This document shows, piece by piece, positions 1 through 7,788 of a stretch of 49,590 bases of DNA (within the stretch, counting starts at the first letter, position 1; the number at the start of each line of letters is the position of its first letter). Position numbers and translations under genes: made by a program. The notes below the pieces were generated by a model. It was given only the letters and a program-made list of their open reading frames with translations. It did no database searches and was not told the DNA's origin. Origin of the DNA: Alphaproteobacteria bacterium UBA2903 (GTDB lineage: Bacteria > Pseudomonadota > Alphaproteobacteria > CAAGCB01 > CAG-977); assembly GCA_002349565.1 (NCBI GenBank), contig DEDN01000006.1, positions 1-49,590 on the forward strand, written 5' to 3'.

Positions 1-62
1 GCTTCCACAGCCGTTGCGTTCATCACAAACGCCGCTGTCAAGAAAAGAAGAGTCTTCTTCAT
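1..62 (-). CDS. Secreted protein, N-terminal fragment (runs off the window)
   Basis: Only the first 20 codons are inside the window. They read as a signal peptide: two Lys after the Met, then a hydrophobic stretch (LLFLTAAFVMN) and an Ala-x-Ala-like end. An AGGAG ribosome-binding site lies about 7 bases upstream of the ATG at 62-60. The leader resembles that of the cysteine-rich protein at 32014-34386 (both have FVxNAxxVxA near the end), so it may be a second member of that secreted group. The mature protein is not visible and no function can be given. Confidence 0.65.
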   Translation of the reverse strand, partial: MKKTLLFLTAAFVMNATAVE

Positions 63-164
63 AGTGGTACTCCTATTTTAATCCTTACTATTTTATACGC
101 TACCACACAATTGTGGCAAAATTATGGCAAAAATGCAGGATGAGGCAATTTTTTTCCGATTTCC

Positions 165-197
165 AAAAAAAAGCCCGTAAAGCACGGGCTTTTTTGG
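165..197. terminator. Bidirectional terminator downstream of carD
   Basis: A 7-bp stem AGCCCGT/ACGGGCT (172-178 with 184-190) with a 5-base loop is flanked by an A run on the left and a T run on the right. It can therefore end transcription in either direction. It lies 16 bases past the carD stop codon. Confidence 0.85.
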
Positions 198-212
198 ATC
201 AAGCAAACAAAA

Positions 213-713
213 TCAGACAGCCGTTTCCAAGATGCCGCACAGTTTGACGGTGGCGTCTTCCGTTTTGATTTTATCGACGGCAGCCAATTCGTTCGCCAGA
301 CGGTCCAGCGCCTGTTCGTAGATTTGGCGTTCGCTGTACGACTGATCGGACTGGGATTGAGATCGATACAAGTCGCGTACGACTTCCGCAATGGCGACGG
401 GATCGCCCGAATTGATTTTCGCTTCGTATTCCTGAGCGCGGCGGCTCCACATCGTCCGTTTGGATTTGGATTTTCCGCGCAATGTTTCCAGCGCCGTGTC
501 CATAATGGAACGGTTGGACAGTTTTCTTAAACCCGAATTTTTGGCTTTCATCATCGGAACGCGCAACGTCATGCGGTCTTTGTCAAAGCGGACGGCAATC
601 AGTTCCAATTCCTGCCCTGCCACGGTATCTTTGGTGATACTCAACACTTTCCCTACGCCGTGAGTCGGATAAACGACGAAATCACCGGCTGAAAAAGAAA
701 TTTCCTTTGCCAT
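213..713 (-). CDS. carD: CarD/CdnL-family RNA polymerase-binding transcription regulator
   Basis: 166 aa, full length for the family. The N-terminal RNAP-interacting (TRCF-like Tudor) domain covers about residues 8-65 and contains GDFVVYPTHGVGKV. The rest is the helical DNA-contacting domain. The MWSRRAQEYEAKI segment carries Trp89, matching the tryptophan that wedges into the upstream edge of the open complex in mycobacterial CarD. From family knowledge it binds the RNAP beta subunit and stabilises open complexes, mainly at rRNA and growth genes. The gene is monocistronic: a terminator follows, and an extended -10 element and a long leader with a hairpin precede it. No odd residues were seen. 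Confidence 0.93.
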   Translation of the reverse strand: MAKEISFSAGDFVVYPTHGVGKVLSITKDTVAGQELELIAVRFDKDRMTLRVPMMKAKNSGLRKLSNRSIMDTALETLRGKSKSKRTMWSRRAQEYEAKINSGDPVAIAEVVRDLYRSQSQSDQSYSERQIYEQALDRLANELAAVDKIKTEDATVKLCGILETAV

Positions 714-750
714 TTTATTTAAGATTCCCGTTAAAAATTAAACCTTTGTG

Positions 751-780
751 AATCCCTGTCGAAACAGGGGGGATTTTTTT
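751..780 (+). terminator. Hairpin plus T-run in the carD leader, oriented antisense to carD
   Basis: A 6-bp stem CCCTGT/ACAGGG (754-759 with 764-769) with a CGAA loop is followed by T7 at 774-780. In the plus direction it has the form of an intrinsic terminator, but no plus-strand gene lies upstream. On the minus strand it would form a hairpin in the carD 5' untranslated region. Its role is unknown. Confidence 0.45.
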
Positions 781-789
781 CACTCTTTT

Positions 790-795
790 GTTATA
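790..795 (-). promoter_or_regulatory. Candidate extended -10 promoter of carD
   Basis: Read on the minus strand, TGATATAAC is an extended -10 (TGn plus TATAAC). It lies about 77 bases before the carD ATG. The -35 region is poor, as is usual with an extended -10. It would give a leader of roughly 70 bases that includes the 751-775 hairpin. Confidence 0.4.
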
Positions 796-873
796 TCACA
801 AAAGTTCGGATTTTGGTAGGAAATCTTAATAGAAATGTTGCAATTTTATGAACTTTCACCCTAACCGATTGAA

Positions 874-1341
874 TTATAAGGATTCCGGCGGCGGCAGCGT
901 ATCGGGAATCAGACGCGTTTCCTTGCCGTACAAAACGAACACTTTTTGTCCGACGGACAAAGGATTGTTCAGCCCCTGAATCACGTTAATCATATCCCCG
1001 TCGGTCAGACGGACAATGTATTGCAAAGCCTGCTGTTTGGTCAGTTCATTTTGCGTAATGCCGCCGATGAACGCGCCCGCCAGCGCGCCGCCGACCGAAG
1101 CCAAAACCGACCCCGCACCGCGCCCGATCGTCGAAGCGGCGACTCCGCCCGCGACTCCGCCCAAAACAGAGCCTGCGCCGCTTGAGCCTTGGATGGAAAC
1201 GGTGCGTACATCGACGATAACGCCTTGCGCGACCGCCGAAGCCTGTCCGACCGAAGAAAGCTTGTACGCGTTATCGTTGATATCGGCAGCGCATCCGACG
1301 GCAGCAAGACATGCCATCACAACAAAAAAAAGCTTTTTCAT
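874..1341 (-). CDS. SlyB/Pcp-like glycine-zipper outer-membrane lipoprotein
   Basis: 155 aa. A type II signal peptide ends in AAVGC with the lipidated Cys at residue 17; residue +2 is Ala, which favours outer-membrane sorting. Residues about 53-95 form a glycine zipper (GVAGGVAASTIGRGAG and GGALAGAFIGGI), the hallmark of the SlyB/Pcp/17-kDa antigen family. The C-terminal domain (about 100-155) is small and beta-rich. Family members are abundant outer-membrane lipoproteins that support membrane integrity. It lies 59 bases downstream of the next lipoprotein gene on the same strand, so co-transcription is possible. The family call is good; the exact role is not resolved. Confidence 0.85.
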   Translation of the reverse strand: MKKLFFVVMACLAAVGCAADINDNAYKLSSVGQASAVAQGVIVDVRTVSIQGSSGAGSVLGGVAGGVAASTIGRGAGSVLASVGGALAGAFIGGITQNELTKQQALQYIVRLTDGDMINVIQGLNNPLSVGQKVFVLYGKETRLIPDTLPPPESL

Positions 1342-1400
1342 AGGCGTTCTCCCGTTTTTTTAAACCAGTTTACGCCCGCAAAGCCGACAGGAACAGACGG

Positions 1401-1844
1401 CTATTCGTCCATATCGGATTCGTCGTCGTCCTCCCGATAGGACAGGGTGTCGATGCGGCGGTCGGATTTCAGGGATTCCAGTTCCTTTTGTCCCGCTTTG
1501 TCGAACGTGTAGTAATCGACAAAGACCTTTTTGTTCAAAGTGTGGGCGTCAATGGCGGCTTGGGGGACTGCCCACAAAATCGAAATGGGATAAATGAAGA
1601 AAAAGTTTAAAACGCCGTAAGAAACTTGGTCGGCATCTCCGTCCTTGCCTGCAGACAGATACAAATTCCCCGCAAAAGGCAAGACGTTCAAAAATCCCGC
1701 CAAAAACACGTTTTTGGGCTGAGTCCACGACGGCTTTAAACCGTAACTTTTCAATTCCTGCGCTGTTTTTTCGTCTTGGGCGGACAAAGTTACGCATCCG
1801 CCCAAGGTCAAGGCAAGCATCAAACAGATGACAAGCCGCTTCAT
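1401..1844 (-). CDS. Small lipoprotein of unknown function
   Basis: 147 aa from the ATG at 1844, which is preferred over an ATG 21 bases upstream. It starts directly at a good signal peptide (MKRLVICLMLALTLGGC, Cys17 lipidated), and it lies 4 bases after the dehydrogenase stop at 1849, which suggests translational coupling. The mature part holds two moderately hydrophobic stretches (about 50-65 FLAGFLNVLPFAGNLYL and 80-97 GVLNFFFIYPISILWAV) and ends in an acidic tail (DDDESDMDE). This layout resembles small inner-membrane-associated lipoproteins, but I do not recognise a named family. It probably shares the transcript of the dehydrogenase. Confidence 0.75.
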   Translation of the reverse strand: MKRLVICLMLALTLGGCVTLSAQDEKTAQELKSYGLKPSWTQPKNVFLAGFLNVLPFAGNLYLSAGKDGDADQVSYGVLNFFFIYPISILWAVPQAAIDAHTLNKKVFVDYYTFDKAGQKELESLKSDRRIDTLSYREDDDESDMDE

Positions 1845-1848
1845 CGCT

Positions 1849-4158
1849 TTATGCCAATTCGGCACGCAGTTGTTTGAATTTGTCGTCCTTGTAGCCGACC
1901 CAGCGTTTGGATTCCGCGGCGATGTCGCTTTCCATGCCGTCGCGCAGAACCGTCAGCGTCATATTTTCGATTTCGGCGACAATGCGGCGCATAACCGTCA
2001 AACGGTCGTCGGCAGGCATCGCTTTTTGTTCCAATCGCAAAAACAGTTCTTCGGTTTGATACGCTTCGGCGACAATCAGGTACGCTTTCAAAATCGCGAT
2101 GACGGGGGCGGAGCTTTCACCGCGCATTTTCGTAATGAAATTGACGCCCAGACGGTTAATCAGATTGTTGGCGATTTGTGTTCCGATGATTTCGCGGCGC
2201 AAGGGGTGCGTCAAAATTCCGTTTTTCCGATTTTCCTGCAAAGCTTTGGGAAAATAGGACAGCAGCAGATTTTCCAGCAAAGTGTCGTCGGGCAAATCGC
2301 TGTTCAACAGGTGGTCGTAAATCGTCAGCTTCGCATACGCCATCAGCACGCACAATTCGGGGCGGGTCAAGCCCAATCCGCGCGTAAAGCGTTCGTCCAT
2401 TTCCGAATCGGCGGGCAAAAATTCCAAAGCGCGGTTCAGTTTGTCTTCGCGTTCCAAAACGTGCATAAATTTTTTGTTGCCGGGGATGCTTTTCGCGCCG
2501 CGGTGGTGCATGTAGGAAATGATTTGCGTTTGCAGGAAATTGTCGCGCAAAACCAAATCGGCAACGTCGTCTTTAATCGAATCCAGCAGTTTGTTGCGTT
2601 CTTCGACGGTCAATTCGCCCGCGCGGACGGCGGCGTTGAGCATGATTTTGATGTTGACTTCGTGATCCGAGCAATCCACTCCCGCCGAATTGTCCACGGC
2701 GTCCGTGTTCAGCCGTCCGCCCTGCAGAGCGTATTCGACGCGCGCGCGCTGGGTCAATGCCAGATTTGCACCCTCGGCAACCACTTTCGCGCGCAGCTGA
2801 GCCGCGTCAATGCGGCAGGCGGCGTTCGCGGCATCTTTGGCGTCCATTTGGGTTTCGTCGGATGCTTTGACATAGGTTCCGATGCCGCCGAAATACAGCA
2901 AATCGACGGGGGCCGACAAAATCCCCTGAATCAGTTCGGCGGGCGTCATCGTCGCTTTGGTCAAGCCCAAAACGGCGCACGCTTCGTTTGAAACGGTGAC
3001 GGTTTTTTCACGGCGGGAATACACGCCGCCGCCCTGGGAAATCAATTCGGGATTGTATTCCGCCCAGCCTGCTTCCTTGTCGAACAGGCGTTTGCGTTCC
3101 GCAAAGCTTTTTTCAAGGTCGGGATTCGGATCGATGAAAATGTGGGACGAGTTGAACGCCGCGACCAGCTTCATTTTCGGCGACAACAGCATCGCGTTGC
3201 CGTACACGTCGCCCGCCATGCTGCCGACGCCCGCCGCCGTGAATTCTTCTGTCATGCAGTCGCGTCCCATTTCGTTGAAGTGGCGTTTGACGCTTTCCCA
3301 CGAACCGCGCGCGGTGATCGCCATGCCTTTGTGGCTGAAGCCCGCGGAACCGCCCGAAGCGAACGCGTCGCCCAGCCAGAACCCGTATTCGGCGGACAAA
3401 GCGTTGGCAATGTCCGAAAAATCAGCCGTGCCTTTGTCCGCGGCGACGACCAGATACGGATCTTCGCCGTCGTAAATCATCGTGTTTTCGGGATGAACGA
3501 CTTTGCCGTCGACAATGTTGTCGGTAATGTCCAAAAGTCCGCGAATCAAAATCCGATAGCACTTAATCGCGTTTTCGACCAATTCGGCTTTGGTCGCGTT
3601 TTCGGGGGGCTGTTTGGGATAAAAGCCGCCTTTTGATCCGACGGGGACGATAACGACGTTTTTGACCTGCTGCGCTTTGACCAAGCCCAGAATTTCCGTG
3701 CGAAAGTCCTCTTTTCTGTCCGACCAGCGGATGCCGCCGCGCGCGATTTTGCCGAAACGCAGATGAACGGCGTCCACAATCGGCGAATAAACAAAGATTT
3801 CAGCCATCGGCACGGGCTTCGGCAGACCTTGGATGCCGCCGTCCAGCATTTTAAAGGAAACATAGTCCTTTTCGCCCTGATAATGGTTTGTGCGAACCAT
3901 GGCTTTCAGAACGGAAAACACGGCTTTGAGCGCGATGTTTTTGGGCATTTTGGCGGCGATTTCGGCTTCGCGTTCCTCCAAATGCCGTTTGCCTGTGAAA
4001 TCGGGATTGAATTTCGCGTCGAAATAATCGGCGAGCAAATCCGCGACGGCGGGGTTTTGTTCATAGGCTTCCATCACCGCGCCTTTGGTGGCGATGGTCG
4101 TCTGGCGAATGTAGGACGCGAGGGCGTTCAATACAAAGTCTTTACGCAAAGCTGTCAT
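1849..4158 (-). CDS. NAD-dependent glutamate dehydrogenase, short GDH-180-type (C-terminal catalytic half only)
   Basis: 769 aa from the ATG at 4158, which has GGAA-type Shine-Dalgarno sequences just upstream; the longer reading frame adds 24 unlikely residues. It converts glutamate plus NAD to 2-oxoglutarate and ammonium. Hallmarks of the large bacterial NAD-GDH family are present: KIARGGIRWSDR (about 137-148), VPVGSKGGF with the catalytic-site Lys (about 171-179), MIYDGEDPYLVVAADKGTA (about 227-245) and GFWLGDAFASGG (about 259-270). Usual family members are about 1,000-1,600 aa with N-terminal ACT-like regulatory domains. Here the protein begins shortly before the catalytic region, and the upstream DNA is a short promoter region with a divergent gene, so the N-terminal half is absent rather than out of frame. 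It heads an apparent operon with the 1401-1844 lipoprotein. Confidence 0.9.
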   Translation of the reverse strand: MTALRKDFVLNALASYIRQTTIATKGAVMEAYEQNPAVADLLADYFDAKFNPDFTGKRHLEEREAEIAAKMPKNIALKAVFSVLKAMVRTNHYQGEKDYVSFKMLDGGIQGLPKPVPMAEIFVYSPIVDAVHLRFGKIARGGIRWSDRKEDFRTEILGLVKAQQVKNVVIVPVGSKGGFYPKQPPENATKAELVENAIKCYRILIRGLLDITDNIVDGKVVHPENTMIYDGEDPYLVVAADKGTADFSDIANALSAEYGFWLGDAFASGGSAGFSHKGMAITARGSWESVKRHFNEMGRDCMTEEFTAAGVGSMAGDVYGNAMLLSPKMKLVAAFNSSHIFIDPNPDLEKSFAERKRLFDKEAGWAEYNPELISQGGGVYSRREKTVTVSNEACAVLGLTKATMTPAELIQGILSAPVDLLYFGGIGTYVKASDETQMDAKDAANAACRIDAAQLRAKVVAEGANLALTQRARVEYALQGGRLNTDAVDNSAGVDCSDHEVNIKIMLNAAVRAGELTVEERNKLLDSIKDDVADLVLRDNFLQTQIISYMHHRGAKSIPGNKKFMHVLEREDKLNRALEFLPADSEMDERFTRGLGLTRPELCVLMAYAKLTIYDHLLNSDLPDDTLLENLLLSYFPKALQENRKNGILTHPLRREIIGTQIANNLINRLGVNFITKMRGESSAPVIAILKAYLIVAEAYQTEELFLRLEQKAMPADDRLTVMRRIVAEIENMTLTVLRDGMESDIAAESKRWVGYKDDKFKQLRAELA

Positions 4159-4307
4159 TTCCGTTCTTTCCGTTAGCTTATAAAAAGATAAAGTTGCCCT
4201 TAAAATATACCGCTTGCAAAGGAACGGCAAGCTTTTTTAAAGCTGTCGAAAATTCTTTACTTTTTGGGAAAAAACAGGCTAAAACAAAAGGGTAGAACGG
4301 AACGGGT

Positions 4308-5141
4308 ATGAAAAAGAATTTTTTTTCGCAAACGGCTGATATTGTCAAAACGGTTGTCCGTGCCGCGCTGTATTTCTGCGGCGTGGCGTTTTTGGGCGCG
4401 CTGGGGGCGAAAACCGTCAAACTGTGGACGGACAAGGCGTTCGATTTGCTGGAAACGATGAAAGCCTTTCCCGCCGAAGCCGAATTTGCGGACTTTGCCG
4501 CCGCCGAACGGCAAATGTGGTACGGCATCGGTTTCGAAACGTTCGTTTTCGTTATCGGCGGATTTCTGTGCTATGAATTTCTTATCAAACCGAAAAGCGT
4601 TTTTTTGCGCTTGGTTGCGCCGCTGACGATTGCTTTTCTGATCCTGACGGGGGAATCCGTCAATCTGTTTCTGCCCGCTTTGGACAAAGTACACGAAATC
4701 GAAACCTGTCAAGCCGAGGGTATTCCGTGGAGCGCGCGCCGTCACGAATGCGACTATATGGAATTGGAACGGCGGCGGATGGAAAAGATGCTTGCCGCCA
4801 AAAAGCCCGCAAAGTCCCGTAAAAAAGCGGCAAAACCCGCCGTTGCCGCACCGCAGAAAGCTGCCGCGAAACCCGTCGCTCCCGTTGTGAAAAAGCCCGC
4901 GCCGAAACAGGTTGCCCCCGCTTTGCCCGCCGCCAAACCCGCAGAACCGAAGCCCGAAGCCAAGCCCGCGGCAAAGCCTGCCGCTGAAAACGCTCCCGCC
5001 CCCGCGGCAAAGCCGAAGCCCAAGCGCAAACCCGTGAAAAAGCCCGCGCCGAAATCCGAACCTAAATCCGAACAGCCCGCCGCGGAACAAGCCCCCGCGC
5101 CCGCGAAAAAGCTTGCCCCGCCGAAAAGCCTAGCCCCTTAA
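4308..5141 (+). CDS. Membrane protein with a long Lys/Pro/Ala-rich tail
   Basis: 277 aa. Three likely transmembrane segments lie at about 13-33, 72-92 and 98-117. A short acidic/aromatic region follows, with two Cys (CQAEGIPWSARRHEC). From about residue 155 to the end the chain is almost entirely Ala, Pro and Lys (repeated AAKPA, KKPAPK, EPKPEAKPA), a low-complexity basic tail that could reach DNA, the cell wall or a partner protein. I do not recognise a family. It is divergent from the dehydrogenase gene. An MscS channel gene starts 17 bases downstream with a GAGGTG ribosome-binding site, so the two are probably co-transcribed. Confidence 0.75.
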   Translation: MKKNFFSQTADIVKTVVRAALYFCGVAFLGALGAKTVKLWTDKAFDLLETMKAFPAEAEFADFAAAERQMWYGIGFETFVFVIGGFLCYEFLIKPKSVFLRLVAPLTIAFLILTGESVNLFLPALDKVHEIETCQAEGIPWSARRHECDYMELERRRMEKMLAAKKPAKSRKKAAKPAVAAPQKAAAKPVAPVVKKPAPKQVAPALPAAKPAEPKPEAKPAAKPAAENAPAPAAKPKPKRKPVKKPAPKSEPKSEQPAAEQAPAPAKKLAPPKSLAP

Positions 5142-5158
5142 ACGATACGAGGTGAAAG

Positions 5159-5974
5159 ATGTTTTCCTTTTTGAATCAGCATTTGGCGTTTATTCTGCCG
5201 ATTTTGTACAAAATCGCTTTGGCGGGCGGACTGCTGTTCGGGGCGCATCTGATTTCCAAGCTTTGCGTCGTGTCGCTGGAAAAAGGGCTGCACAAAATCA
5301 AAAACGTCGACGATACGTTTTTGCCCGTGACAAAGCTGATGATGCAGTATTTGGTTTACGGCATTGCGGCGCTGTTCATTTTAAACCTGTTCGGCGTCAA
5401 TACGGCAAGTATCGTTACTTTGGTCGGCGTCGGCGGTTTGTCTATCGGCTTGGCGTTAAAGGACATTCTGTCGAATGTCGCGTCGGGGCTGGCTTTGCTG
5501 ATGCTGCGCCCGTTCAAAAACGGCGATGCGGTCGAAGCGGGCGGCGTGTCGGGCGTTATCAAGGAAATCGGGCTGTTTACGACCAGACTTCAGACGTTTT
5601 CGGGCGTGTATGTGTGCGTGCCGAACAATCTGTTTTGGGCGAACAGCATTTTAAACTATTCGCGCAACAAAAAACGCCGCTTTGAAATCCAAGTGCCGAT
5701 GACGTACTTTGATTCGCTGGATTCAGCCATGACCGCTTTGAACGAAGTTTTGTCGTCCGAACCGCGTTTGCTGGACGATCCCGCGCCGCAGCTGTTTGTC
5801 AAAAAACTGAACTTTTCCGCGGTTGTTCTGGAAATGCGCGCCTGGGTGAAAACGGCGGAGTATTGGGACGTTTACTGGTCGGTCAACCAAAAGGTCAAAG
5901 CCGTTATGGAACAGGGCAAAATGGCTGTTCCCCTGCTGCGCAAGGAAATTCAAATCCAAAAGGATGCCGATTAA
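5159..5974 (+). CDS. MscS-family small-conductance mechanosensitive channel
   Basis: 271 aa, close to E. coli MscS. TM1 is at about 12-32, TM2 at about 61-80. The pore-lining TM3 carries the small-residue packing typical of the family (GVGGLSIGLALKDILSNVASGLALLML, from about residue 90). The beta domain follows (GDAVEAGGVSGVIKEIGLFTTRLQ and VPNNLFWANSILNYSR), then the alpha-beta vestibule domain. It releases solutes under hypo-osmotic shock in the inner membrane. The stop codon overlaps the convergent rimI stop by 4 bases. Confidence 0.92.
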   Translation: MFSFLNQHLAFILPILYKIALAGGLLFGAHLISKLCVVSLEKGLHKIKNVDDTFLPVTKLMMQYLVYGIAALFILNLFGVNTASIVTLVGVGGLSIGLALKDILSNVASGLALLMLRPFKNGDAVEAGGVSGVIKEIGLFTTRLQTFSGVYVCVPNNLFWANSILNYSRNKKRRFEIQVPMTYFDSLDSAMTALNEVLSSEPRLLDDPAPQLFVKKLNFSAVVLEMRAWVKTAEYWDVYWSVNQKVKAVMEQGKMAVPLLRKEIQIQKDAD

Positions 5975-6414
5975 AGTGCGCGTCGCATGACCAGCGCATC
6001 GATTTTTTCATCGCCCCGCGTGTAGTAGTTCGGACGTTTTCCGACTTGTTTGAAGTCGTGGCGGCGGTAAAGTTCTATGGCGTGGGGATTGTTGACGGCG
6101 ACTTCCAAAAACAGATCGGCGACGCCGTTTTGTTTCAATCGGTCAAAGGATGTTTCCAACAGCAAATCGCCGATTTTTTTGCCGCGGAAAGCGGGCATGA
6201 CGCCCAGCGTTACAATGTCGGCTTGGTCGACGCTGTACGCGTCAATCACGAAACCGACGGGGGTGTCGTTTTCGAACGCCACCAATCCCAACGCCCCCGG
6301 CATCAGCAGGGTTTGGCGCATCATGGATTCGTTCCACGCTTTGGCAAAGCAGGCTTTGTGCAAATCGGCGAAAACGTCGGCAAACGCCGCATCGCAAACG
6401 GTTACTTGCGGCAT
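5971..6414 (-). CDS. rimI: GNAT N-acetyltransferase, RimI-like
   Basis: 147 aa single GNAT domain. The acetyl-CoA-binding motif A is VMPAFRGKKIGDLLLE (about 72-87: V-x5-R/Q-x-x-G-x-G/A), and the C-terminal signature is VNNPHAIELYRRHDFKQVGKRPNYY. RimI acetylates the N-terminal Ala of ribosomal protein bS18. Its position directly after tsaB, overlapping it by 13 bases, is the classic tsaB-rimI arrangement and supports the assignment. It is the last gene of the minus-strand run that begins with alaS. Confidence 0.88.
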   Translation of the reverse strand: MPQVTVCDAAFADVFADLHKACFAKAWNESMMRQTLLMPGALGLVAFENDTPVGFVIDAYSVDQADIVTLGVMPAFRGKKIGDLLLETSFDRLKQNGVADLFLEVAVNNPHAIELYRRHDFKQVGKRPNYYTRGDEKIDALVMRRAL

Positions 6415-7025
6415 AAAGTCACCTCGGCTTCCCGCAGGTACAGCGGAGCGGGCGTTTTGCGTTCGGGCGTTTTGCCCGCCGCCATTTTGCCCAGCACGAC
6501 GGCATCGGGCATCGGCACTTCCGCAACGGTTTTTTTGCCCGTTTCCTCAATCAGCCTTTGCACGCCGTTGCCCGCGAACGCAAAGCCCTGCAGCGTGTCG
6601 AAATACGCCCCCGCGGCGACAAAAGGGTCGGAAACGGGTTGTTTGTTATCAAACAGCTGTGCGTAAAAATCATCGCGCTTGGTTTCCAAAACAACACAAA
6701 GCTTTCCCGCAAAGTCGGCTGAAAACGCGACGGCTTCCAGCAAAGAAACGCCGACTTCGGGCAAATTCGCCGCTATGGCAAGCCCGTCCGCCGCCGCCAG
6801 ACCGACGCGCACGCCCGTGAACGACCCCGGTCCCGTCGACACGGCGATACAGCCCAAATCGGAAAAATCAATGTTCGCCTGTTTCATGACGGACTGCACC
6901 ATGGGAATTAGTGCTTCCGCTTGTCCGCGCTCCATGGCGGCGGTTTGGGATGCGATAACGTCGTTTCCTTGGGTTACTGCGGCGGAGCATGTTTCATGCG
7001 CGCAATCAAGAGCCAGTATTTTCAA
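6402..7025 (-). CDS. tsaB: tRNA threonylcarbamoyladenosine biosynthesis protein TsaB
   Basis: 207 aa, ASKHA-fold. The N-terminal MKILALDCAHETCSAAV and the signature STGPGSFTGVRVGLAAADGLA (from about residue 63) are diagnostic. TsaB dimerises with TsaD to make the t6A37 modification on ANN-decoding tRNAs. The start lies 20 bases inside the upstream CvpA-like gene. The next gene, rimI, overlaps its 3' end. Confidence 0.95.
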   Translation of the reverse strand: MKILALDCAHETCSAAVTQGNDVIASQTAAMERGQAEALIPMVQSVMKQANIDFSDLGCIAVSTGPGSFTGVRVGLAAADGLAIAANLPEVGVSLLEAVAFSADFAGKLCVVLETKRDDFYAQLFDNKQPVSDPFVAAGAYFDTLQGFAFAGNGVQRLIEETGKKTVAEVPMPDAVVLGKMAAGKTPERKTPAPLYLREAEVTLCRK

Positions 7026-7776
7026 TTTCTTTCATCCTTTCCGACAATTCGTTTTGGATTTGCAGCTGCAAAGCGCGTTGAGTCATTTTTTCGGCGAATT
7101 CTTCCTGCGATTCCGACGACAAATAGGCTTGGAGTCCGAAGCGGCATTGCTCCTGCGAAATTTTTTGTTCCGTGTCCTGTTCCTGTACGGCATAAGCGCA
7201 CAAATACGCCAAAACGGACGCATCGCCCGCCGCCGTCGTGATTTTGGAATCCTGCATGAAATTCAGCAGGTTCGTTTTCCAATAAGCGGGTTCGGCAGGG
7301 GCGGCGTATTCTTTCATTTCAATGCCTGCGACATTGAGGGCAAATGACCGCGCTTTTGCATAAGCCGCATCCAGAATTTTGCTGTCTTTCAAGCCGTGCG
7401 GCGCGACGGCGGCGCACAAAACGGCGGCGAACAAAACGAAAAAAGCGCCGCGCGCCAGCCCGTACAAAATGCCGCCCGAACCGTCCAGCCGTTTGAAATC
7501 GCTTGTTTTGATTTTGTCGGTCAATGCTTTTGCGGGAATGCGGAGCAGAAAACACAGAACGACCGCTCCCGCCATCAGCGCAATCGCCTGTTCGGCGCGG
7601 GGATTGTTCAAATCCGGCACGAACGGCTGAATCAGCGGTATCAGCATATAAGCCAGGGCGCCGGACAGCAGATAAGTCAAAAGCCGCATCGCTTCGTTGC
7701 AAAAACCGCGCGCCCAACCCGTATAGACCGACAGCAAAGTCAGCAAAAGCAGCGTGATGTCCGTGCGTTCGCTCAT
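7006..7776 (-). CDS. CvpA-family membrane protein, second paralogue
   Basis: 256 aa. Four hydrophobic segments within the first about 130 residues match CvpA: YTGWARGFCNEAMRLLTYL (about 18-36), SGALAYMLIPLI, IALMAGAVVLCFLL and LARGAFFVLFAAVL, with the SGGILYGLARG motif before TM4. The C-terminal half is a soluble, partly helical domain. CvpA proteins are linked to colicin V export and envelope homeostasis; their biochemical role is unsettled. It is the second of two adjacent cvpA-like genes, 12 bases after the first, and overlaps tsaB. Confidence 0.75.
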   Translation of the reverse strand: MSERTDITLLLLTLLSVYTGWARGFCNEAMRLLTYLLSGALAYMLIPLIQPFVPDLNNPRAEQAIALMAGAVVLCFLLRIPAKALTDKIKTSDFKRLDGSGGILYGLARGAFFVLFAAVLCAAVAPHGLKDSKILDAAYAKARSFALNVAGIEMKEYAAPAEPAYWKTNLLNFMQDSKITTAAGDASVLAYLCAYAVQEQDTEQKISQEQCRFGLQAYLSSESQEEFAEKMTQRALQLQIQNELSERMKEIENTGS

Positions 7777-7788
7777 CGTTTTTCCCCG

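Noticed and set aside
716..745. TTAA-N8-TTAA upstream of carD as a CtrA site
   Set aside because: Spacing is 8 rather than 7, and A/T-rich leaders give such matches by chance.
1828..2991. Long plus-strand frames (387, 438, 654, 618 codons and others) opposite core genes
   Set aside because: All are Arg/Gln/Phe/His-rich mirror frames of recognised minus-strand genes in GC-rich DNA. None has a ribosome-binding site or family motif.
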